Of a stretch of DNA of 64,000 bases, positions 58,497-64,000 are shown in pieces (within the stretch, counting starts at the first letter, position 1; every line of letters starts with the position of its first letter). The DNA lies in NCBI RefSeq assembly GCF_000371965.1, contig NZ_AQUO01000003.1, forward strand, positions 357,391 through 421,390, given 5' to 3'. Under the pieces are notes generated by a model. It was not told where the DNA came from. It made no database searches and saw nothing but the letters and a program-made list of their open reading frames with translations. The translations under genes and the position numbers were made by a program. This stretch comes from Paracoccus sp. N5 (GTDB taxonomy: Bacteria; Pseudomonadota; Alphaproteobacteria; Rhodobacterales; Rhodobacteraceae).

Positions 58497-60158
58497 CTAC
58501 CAGGTCTCCACAGGAAAGACGCGGCGGGGTCGGTCAGGTTCTGGTCCGGTATGGGTCGCCTCCGAAACCTGCCCGACATTTTGATACGCCTTCGGCGCGT
58601 CTGCGGCGTGTCGGGCCCTGGTCATTTCCCGCAGGTGAGCCTTCTTGGATTTGGCCCCGGCGACGGTCGCCGCGATTTCCCGGCGCAGAAGCGTCTTTTC
58701 CTGCGCCGGTCGTTGTTGGCTCTCACGCGTGCGCGCTCGGTCGGCTTCATGCTGCCAAAGGGTGATTGGCATGGTCACCCCATCCCGCCGCTTTACCGGA
58801 CGCCAGATCCGCGTGTCGGGATCGGCGATGTAGATCCGGCTGATGTCCCGGGGGTCGTAGCATAGATCCAGAGGTGGCAACCGGTCACGGCGGGCGACGA
58901 GAGGGCCAAGCCATTGCTCGAAGTAGTCGATGGCGAACAGGCTGACGCCCTGGGGAGAGATGCGGCGTGTTGTGCGGGGGAGAAAGTTGAGCAGGACTTG
59001 GTCAGGATCATCGATCGGCCGGTCCGTCGGTGGAAGTCGCCGCTCCCATTCGAGGCGAGGCACAGTCAGCTTGCGCGCGTTCTGGGTCTGGTTGTGATCG
59101 ATGATTGCCAGAGCGATGCAACGCTCGAGGGCCGCGAAGGTCAGACTTGCCCTCTCATCGGACGCATAGTCGCCGCGATCCGCGATCGACCGTCCGGTCT
59201 TGCCGGGAAGAGAGCGAAGCACCGTGTTCACTTTTCCGACGAGGCGTTCGACAACGCCACCCCGGTGAACCGTTCCCTTGTTCCGGGTGCGGACGGTTAT
59301 GCCGAAGTCGGCGCATCCCGTCGTGAAGGTGCTGCTTTGAAACTCCTTGGCGGAGTCGACAACGATCTGCTTCGGGCGGCCGCACATTTCCCATGGGTGC
59401 GCAATCCCGCGTTCGGCCAGCCAGTCATCCTTGCGGCACATCGCGTGTGCCAAGCACAATGCCACCGAGAGTCGGGACGGGCGCTCGAGGGTGAGGCAAA
59501 AGCCGATGATTGCACTCGTCGCCACATCGGCGGCGATGGTGAGATAGGGTCTGCCCACGAAAACGCCATGATCGTCGATCACCTCGACGAACTGGATATC
59601 GGCCGGTGTGTGATCGATCTGGACGACGTCAAGGGCGTGTGCTGCACGGATGTATCCCGGACGCGGTTTCAGGCGGTGAAGATGTTTGCCACCGGAAAGC
59701 CGCCGCCGTGCGATCTCCTCGGGAGTGAAGATGATCGGAATCCGCTTGGCCACGGTGACATAGGCCGGGGGCTTGAAGCCTTGGCCGGAACAGCGCGCGC
59801 GGATCTCGTCGACGATGGGCGCGAGATCGGGTTGCTCTGGCTGCAGCCACATCTTTCGCAAAGTGTCGGAAATGATGGCTTCCACGCTGGCCGATATCCT
59901 CGCACGCCGCGCGCCATTCGTCCGAGGAAGAAGCGACGAGACACGGCGGTCCTCCCGATACCGGGCGAGGTGATTGTAGACCTGACGCGTCGAAAGGCGC
60001 AGTTCCACCGCTGCCCGGCTGACAGCCTCCCGCATCGGCAAGTCGCCATCGAGAACCCGGTCAAGTTCGCGAGCGATCCGAACCGCCTTCGACCAAGCCT
60101 CGTCTGAAGCGCGGTAAGCTGCCCGCTCCAAAGGCCGATCTTTGCTGAGTGCTGTCAT
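58497..60158 (-). CDS. tniA: TniA DDE transposase
   Basis: A 553-residue Mu/Tn7 TnsB-like transposase. N-terminal HTH region (ELRLSTRQVYNHLARYR) binds element ends. The catalytic core has the DDE triad in VVQIDHTPADIQ, IVVDSAKEFQ and GVVERLVGKVNT, followed by a Mu C-terminal beta-barrel domain and a basic tail (RREIAATVAGAKSKKAHL) that should contact TniB. The start lies about 136 bases from the element's outer end. The triad is intact. Confidence 0.93.
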   Translation of the reverse strand: MTALSKDRPLERAAYRASDEAWSKAVRIARELDRVLDGDLPMREAVSRAAVELRLSTRQVYNHLARYREDRRVSSLLPRTNGARRARISASVEAIISDTLRKMWLQPEQPDLAPIVDEIRARCSGQGFKPPAYVTVAKRIPIIFTPEEIARRRLSGGKHLHRLKPRPGYIRAAHALDVVQIDHTPADIQFVEVIDDHGVFVGRPYLTIAADVATSAIIGFCLTLERPSRLSVALCLAHAMCRKDDWLAERGIAHPWEMCGRPKQIVVDSAKEFQSSTFTTGCADFGITVRTRNKGTVHRGGVVERLVGKVNTVLRSLPGKTGRSIADRGDYASDERASLTFAALERCIALAIIDHNQTQNARKLTVPRLEWERRLPPTDRPIDDPDQVLLNFLPRTTRRISPQGVSLFAIDYFEQWLGPLVARRDRLPPLDLCYDPRDISRIYIADPDTRIWRPVKRRDGVTMPITLWQHEADRARTRESQQRPAQEKTLLRREIAATVAGAKSKKAHLREMTRARHAADAPKAYQNVGQVSEATHTGPEPDRPRRVFPVETW

Positions 60159-60240
60159 GCCGCCGTGCCCTTCAAAACCTATTGAAGTCCATAATGAAAT
60201 TGAAATCGCAAAGCAGAAACCCGCGCCACTTCCGGAGGTA

Positions 60241-60294
60241 CCTTGCGGAAATCATGTGAAAACCACGCAGTGAAATCGTGAAGGAAAAGCGACA
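60241..60294 (-). repeat. Outer end of the TniABQ element
   Basis: Read on the minus strand from 60294 the sequence starts TGTCGCTTTTCC. Two related binding-site-like repeats follow: TTCACGATTTCAC (60271-60283) and TTTTCACATGATTTCC (60247-60262). TGTC termini and repeated transposase sites are typical for Tn5053-like elements. Coding sequence of a CMD gene resumes directly outside it. Confidence 0.6.
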
Positions 60295-60470
60295 CCGTCG
60301 CCATCGGCCGCGGCTGCGAGGATTGCGTCGTCTTTCACGCCAGCGAGGCCAAGACCCATGGCGCCAGCCGCGACGAGCTGCTGGAGGTGCTGGCCGTGGC
60401 CATCGAGATGTCCGGCGGCCCCGGAACCGTCTATGCCGCCAAGGCGCTTGCCGCTTTCGACGAGCTCTGA
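60294..60470 (+). pseudogene. 3' fragment of an AhpD-like (carboxymuconolactone decarboxylase family) gene
   Basis: Translation gives 58 residues: TVAIGRGCEDCVVFHASEAK, then THGASRDELLEVLAVAIEMS, ending in FDEL and a TGA stop. The C-E-D-C-x3-H motif is the peroxidase-type active site of AhpD-like CMD proteins. No start or ribosome binding site remains, because the TniABQ element end lies immediately before the first codon. The 5' part is not present in this window. The gene was upstream of the catalase on the same strand, and both concern peroxide metabolism. Confidence 0.8.
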
Positions 60471-60572
60471 GCCGCATCGCGAGGAACCCTGCCCGCCCGC
60501 GGACGTTGGCCCCGCATCGGCGGCTGGCCCCGGCTGCGCCATGGCCGCACCCACCCTTCAAAGGCAGGACAG

Positions 60573-62618
60573 ATGGCTGAGAACTCCTATGACACCACCC
60601 GCGGCACCGGCGGCGAGACGCAGCAGATCGGCAGCGGGCTGACCACCAACCACGGCATCCCGGTCGCGGACAACCAGAACAGCCTGCGCGCCGGCGCGCG
60701 CGGCCCGACGCTGCTCGAGGACTTCCTGCTGCGCGAGAAGATCTTCCACTTCGACCACGAACGCATCCCCGAGCGCATCGTCCACGCCCGCGGCTCGGGC
60801 GCGCATGGCTATTTCGAATGCACCGACCCGATCCCCGAGCTGACCCGCGCCAGCCTGCTTTCCGAAATGGGCAAGCGCACGCCGGTCTTCGTGCGCTTCT
60901 CGACCGTGGCCGGCGGCGCGGGCTCGGTCGACACGCCGCGCGACGTGCGCGGCTTCGCCACCAAGTTCTACACCGACCAAGGCAATTGGGACCTTGTCGG
61001 CAACAATATCCCGGTCTTCTTCATCCAGGACGCGCTGAAATTCCCCGACCTGGTGCATTCGGTCAAGATGGAGGCCGACCGTGGCTATCCCCAGGCCGCG
61101 ACGGCGCATGACACCTTCTGGGATTTCGTCTCGCTGATGCCCGAGACGCTGCACACGGTGATCTGGGCCATGTCCGACCGCGCCATCCCGCGCAGCTTCC
61201 GGATGATGCAGGGCTTCGGCATCCATACCTTCAAGCTGGTCAACGACAGCGGCCAGTCGCATTTCGTCAAGTTCCACTGGAAGCCGCGGCTGGGGGTGCA
61301 GTCGCTGGTCTGGGACGAAAGCGCCAAGCTGCAGGGCGCCGACAACGACTATCACCGCCGCGACCTCTACGAGGCGATCGAGGCCGGCGACTTCCCGGAA
61401 TGGGATCTGGGCGTGCAGATCTTCGACCAGGAACTGGCGGACAGCCTGCCCTATGACGTGCTCGACGCGACCAAGATCATCCCCGAGGAGGTCGTGCCGC
61501 TGCGCGTGGTCGGCCGGCTGGTGCTGGACCGCAATCCCGACAATTTCTTCGCCGAGACCGAGCAGGTGGCCTTCCTGCCCTCGAACGTGGTGCCGGGAAT
61601 CGACTTCACCGACGATCCGCTGCTGCAGGGGCGGCTGTTCTCCTATCTCGACACGCAGAAATCGCGGCTGGGCACGACGAATTTCCACCAGATCCCGGTG
61701 AACGCGCCGAAATGCCCCTATGCCAACATGATGCGCGACGGCATGATGCAGACCCAGGTGCCCAGGGGCCGCGCCAATTACGAGCCGAACAGCCTCGACC
61801 AGGCCGGCGAGGAGACCGGGCCGCGCGCCAATGGCCAGGTCTTCACCACCGTCCCGCAAGAGGTCGAGGGCCAGAAGCTGCGCATCCGCGCCGAGAGCTT
61901 CGGCGACCATTACAGCCAGCCGCGGCTGTTCTGGCGCTCGCAGACGGCAAACGAACAGGCGCATATCGCCTCGGCCTTCGTGTTCGAACTGTCCAAGGTG
62001 GTGCTGGACCATGTCCGCAGCCGCGTGGTCAGCCACCTGCGCAATGTCGACGAGGATCTGGCCAGCCGCGTCGCCAAGGGGCTGGCCATCGACCTGCCCG
62101 CAGCCGCGGAGCCGTTCCGCGCGCCGGTGGACCTGCCGCCTTCGGACGCGCTGTCGATCCAGAAGAACTGGCAGGAGACCTTGCAGGGCCGCAAGGTCGG
62201 GTTGCTGTTCGGCGAGGGCTCGGACGCCGCCGCCATCGACGAGCTCATCGCCCGGATCGAGGCCGAGGGCGGCACCGTCTTCACCATCGCCCCCAAGGTC
62301 GGGCCGCTGAAGCTGACGGCCGGCGAGCGGGCGGCGGACGGCCAGCTGGCCGGCTCGCCCTCGGTGCTGTTCGACGCCGTCGGCATGATCCTGGCGCCGG
62401 ACGAGGCGCAGCGCCTGGCCAGCGACGCGGCGGCGCTGTCCTTCGTCATGGATGCCCACGCCCATCTCAAGGCCATCGGCCATTGCAAGGGCTCGCAGGT
62501 GATCCTGGATCGCGCCGGCATCCAGGATGGCGAGGGCGTCGGCCCCTATGCCGACCTGCCCGAGATGGCCAAGCGCCGCTACTGGTCGCGCGAGCCCAAG
62601 CTGCGCGACCTGGCCTGA
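60573..62618 (+). CDS. katE: Large-subunit (clade 2, HPII-type) haem catalase
   Basis: A 681-residue monofunctional catalase that breaks hydrogen peroxide into water and oxygen. The distal histidine is in VHARGSGAHGYFE, the conserved NNIPVFFIQDALKFPDLVHS follows, and the proximal haem tyrosine is in RLFSYLDTQKSRLG. The C-terminal ~150 residues (KVGLLFGEGSDAAAIDELIA onward) form the flavodoxin/DJ-1-like domain that defines large-subunit catalases. GGCAGGACAG precedes the ATG. The end overlaps the convergent udgX-like gene by 40 bases. It appears intact even though its upstream neighbour is broken. Confidence 0.97.
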   Translation: MAENSYDTTRGTGGETQQIGSGLTTNHGIPVADNQNSLRAGARGPTLLEDFLLREKIFHFDHERIPERIVHARGSGAHGYFECTDPIPELTRASLLSEMGKRTPVFVRFSTVAGGAGSVDTPRDVRGFATKFYTDQGNWDLVGNNIPVFFIQDALKFPDLVHSVKMEADRGYPQAATAHDTFWDFVSLMPETLHTVIWAMSDRAIPRSFRMMQGFGIHTFKLVNDSGQSHFVKFHWKPRLGVQSLVWDESAKLQGADNDYHRRDLYEAIEAGDFPEWDLGVQIFDQELADSLPYDVLDATKIIPEEVVPLRVVGRLVLDRNPDNFFAETEQVAFLPSNVVPGIDFTDDPLLQGRLFSYLDTQKSRLGTTNFHQIPVNAPKCPYANMMRDGMMQTQVPRGRANYEPNSLDQAGEETGPRANGQVFTTVPQEVEGQKLRIRAESFGDHYSQPRLFWRSQTANEQAHIASAFVFELSKVVLDHVRSRVVSHLRNVDEDLASRVAKGLAIDLPAAAEPFRAPVDLPPSDALSIQKNWQETLQGRKVGLLFGEGSDAAAIDELIARIEAEGGTVFTIAPKVGPLKLTAGERAADGQLAGSPSVLFDAVGMILAPDEAQRLASDAAALSFVMDAHAHLKAIGHCKGSQVILDRAGIQDGEGVGPYADLPEMAKRRYWSREPKLRDLA

Positions 62619-64000
62619 GCCCCCAGCATCGCCGCCGCCCGCGCGAAGTCGGCGGCGAAGTCGCTGCGCGCCGTGCGGGCCTCGGCGGCGGGCAGGCGCA
62701 GGATCAGGCTCGGGTGCCAGGTCAGCAGCACCGGGCCGCCGTCCAGCGCCGGCTCGACGCTGCCGCGCCGCGCGGTCAGCGGCGCCTTGCGGCCGGTCAG
62801 CGCCAGCGCGGCGCTGGCGCCCAGGGCGACGGTCAGGCGCGGCGCGACCAGCCGCCGCTCCTGGTTCAGCCACCAGCGGCAATGGTCGATCTCCGCAGCC
62901 GAGGGGTTGCGGTGCAGCCGCCGCTTGCCCTGCGGCGCGAATTTGAAATGCTTGACGGCATTGGTCAGCCAGGCCCGGTCCGGGTCCAGCCCGACCTCGG
63001 CCAGCACCGCGCGCAAAAGCTGCCCGGCGGGGCCGACGAAGGGGCGGCCGCGCAGGTCCTCGTGATCGCCCGGCGCCTCGCCGACGATCATCAGCGCGGC
63101 GTCAGGGTCGCCCTCGCCCCAGACGGTGCGGGTCGCGGCGTGGCACAGATCGCAGCGCCGGCAGGCCGCGGCCTGCGCGCGGGCCTGCTCCAGGGTCGCG
63201 GGCGCAGCCTCATCCGTCGGCAGCCGCAGCCGGGCGATGACCTTGGCGGCAAAGCCTGGCGCCTCGCTTGCTCCCGCCGCCGCCATGGCTGCGACGCGGC
63301 GCGGCGCATCGGCCAGCATCCGCGGCACCAGCCGGGTTTCGGGCAGGTTTTTCCAGTATTTCAGCGGCATCTCGGACCGCATCGCCCTGGTCTTGATCCG
63401 CGCCGGGTTGAAGATATTGGCGAAATAGGTCTGCCACAGCGCATGGCTGGCGTCGGGCGGCAAGTCCGGGCGCGGCACCGGCTCGGAAAACCGCAGCGCG
63501 CCGTCGAAATGCGCCACGCCCTCTGGGGTGACGATGCGCCAGTCCATGTCGGCGAAGCGGCGGGCGAAAAAGGGCGCGGCCGCCTGCAGGATCGGGTGCT
63601 CCGGCTCGAACCAGGCGGCGAAGCGGCGGCGCGGGCCGGTCGCCGGCAGCTCGTGAAAACGCAGGAAGGCGTGCATCTTGTGAATGTCGCGCCGCACCGA
63701 CCGCGCCAGCGCCTGCAAGCGGATCACCAGCGGATCGGTGGGATCGGCCAGCAGGTCGCGCTGCTCCTGCGTCCGCAACAACGCCGTATAAAGCAGGCTC
63801 CAGCGCTGCGGATCGCCGTGGAATCCGACCTGCCGGCACAGCGCCAGGAAATCGGGCGTGGCGCGGACCGGATGGCCCCCCGGCGGCGGCAGCGGTTCGG
63901 CGCCGAACAGATCCGGCGCCGTCCCCGCCTCGGCCCAGGTCACGGCGCCCGGTTCGATGCGGGCGCTGGCCAAGCGGCGGGGGGGCCCGCGCCCCGCCCC
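62579..64000 (-). CDS. udgX: UdgX-type uracil-DNA binding/glycosylase protein with N-terminal DUF4130 (5' partial)
   Basis: At least 464 residues. The N-terminal ~220 residues resemble DUF4130 (LARSVRRDIHKMHAFLRF and FARRFADMDWRIVTPEGVA). The C-terminal UDG-fold domain has GEAPGDHED and the UdgX hallmark loop with histidine, GKRRLHRNPS. UdgX proteins excise uracil and form a covalent link to the abasic DNA through that histidine. Cysteines in ACRRCDLC can hold an Fe-S cluster. The first visible possible start is a TTG at 63973, but the frame is open to the window end and the family N-terminus is missing, so the gene continues outside. Confidence 0.9.
   Translation of the reverse strand, partial: GAGRGPPRRLASARIEPGAVTWAEAGTAPDLFGAEPLPPPGGHPVRATPDFLALCRQVGFHGDPQRWSLLYTALLRTQEQRDLLADPTDPLVIRLQALARSVRRDIHKMHAFLRFHELPATGPRRRFAAWFEPEHPILQAAAPFFARRFADMDWRIVTPEGVAHFDGALRFSEPVPRPDLPPDASHALWQTYFANIFNPARIKTRAMRSEMPLKYWKNLPETRLVPRMLADAPRRVAAMAAAGASEAPGFAAKVIARLRLPTDEAAPATLEQARAQAAACRRCDLCHAATRTVWGEGDPDAALMIVGEAPGDHEDLRGRPFVGPAGQLLRAVLAEVGLDPDRAWLTNAVKHFKFAPQGKRRLHRNPSAAEIDHCRWWLNQERRLVAPRLTVALGASAALALTGRKAPLTARRGSVEPALDGGPVLLTWHPSLILRLPAAEARTARSDFAADFARAAAMLGAQARSRSLGSRDQ

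Larger units (their letters stand above)
56586..60294 (-). mobile_element. TniA-TniB-TniQ transposition module with its outer end
   Basis: Core of a Tn5053/Tn402-type (Mu/Tn7-related) transposon: tniA, tniB and tniQ overlapping or adjoining on the minus strand, with an end beginning TGTC at 60294. The element probably extends left through scpB, DUF1403 and the integrase, perhaps to the serine recombinase at 52.5 kb, but I could not find the opposite end. The outer end sits inside a CMD-type gene whose 3' part follows at once. Confidence 0.75.

Noticed and set aside
60558..62882. A 774-codon open frame antisense to the catalase gene
   Set aside because: It mirrors the G/C third-position bias of katE and reads as low-complexity arginine/alanine/leucine sequence. 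katE has full family homology on the other strand.
1..64000. CRISPR arrays, tRNA and rRNA genes
   Set aside because: No regularly spaced short repeats, cas genes, cloverleaf-like or ribosomal RNA sequence were seen.

Overview
The window looks like part of a large, high-GC plasmid or plasmid-derived region from an alphaproteobacterium of the Rhodobacteraceae, most likely Paracoccus or a close relative. The evidence is a complete repABC replicon with palindromic parS sites, a VirC1/VirC2-like pair beside a MOBP relaxase and a VirD4 coupling protein, an HvrA-type H-NS protein, DUF1403, and strong G/C bias at third codon positions. Genus-level assignment is inference. I found no tRNA, rRNA or CRISPR array.

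Layout. (1) 1-0.5 kb: a c-type cytochrome at the window edge. (2) 0.7-7.9 kb: a mobilization block of virD4, relaxase and a MobC-like protein on the minus strand, a candidate oriT with strong inverted repeats, then parA/virC1-like and virC2-like genes on the plus strand. No VirB mating-pore genes are visible. (3) 8.0-18.1 kb: a defence island with a self-inhibited Fic protein under a palindromic operator, followed by a type I restriction-modification locus (small ORF, hsdM, hsdS, hsdR) with an Abi_2 gene and a GIY-YIG/DUF4357 gene between hsdS and hsdR. (4) 18.1-30.8 kb: a plasmid operon reading leftwards: strawberry-notch helicase/methyltransferase, Toprim/DUF7146, DUF2493 and WGR genes. Its Toprim gene is split by a 5.6-kb recombinase-in-trio (RIT) type element. 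The element has 1,137-bp inverted repeats, each carrying a complete Toprim gene. (5) 31.0-37.4 kb: small accessory genes, including a RES/Xre toxin-antitoxin pair, DUF6915-like and DUF6878-like proteins, a RadC-like protein and DUF932. (6) 37.8-41.9 kb: a P-type cation ATPase and a divergent tandem universal stress protein. (7) 42.1-47.9 kb: ssb, an H-NS-like gene, several unknowns and a large ParB-like protein. (8) 48.0-51.6 kb: repABC with two parS sites and a predicted antisense RNA. (9) 51.8-60.3 kb: vapBC, a serine recombinase, a tyrosine integrase, DUF1403, scpB and a tniA-tniB-tniQ transposition module. One end of the module lies inside a truncated AhpD-like (CMD) gene. (10) 60.6-64.0 kb: a large-subunit catalase and a UdgX-type DNA repair gene running off the window.

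How the parts fit. Replication and partition (repABC, parS), transfer (oriT, relaxase, VirD4, VirC-like) and a long leftward-transcribed block of establishment-type genes (ssb, radC-like, methyltransferase/helicase, ParB-like) form a plasmid backbone. Several of those genes share a hairpin leader just upstream of the start codon. Toxin-antitoxin, restriction and Abi/Fic genes are stability and defence cargo. The most unusual arrangement is the RIT-type element. It breaks a Toprim gene but leaves an open frame that runs to a TGATG junction with an intact Toprim copy in the same direction, so the element may replace the function it destroys. A second point of interest is the TniABQ module adjoining integrase, DUF1403 and ScpB genes, with a possible relative of its end sequence 19 kb away.
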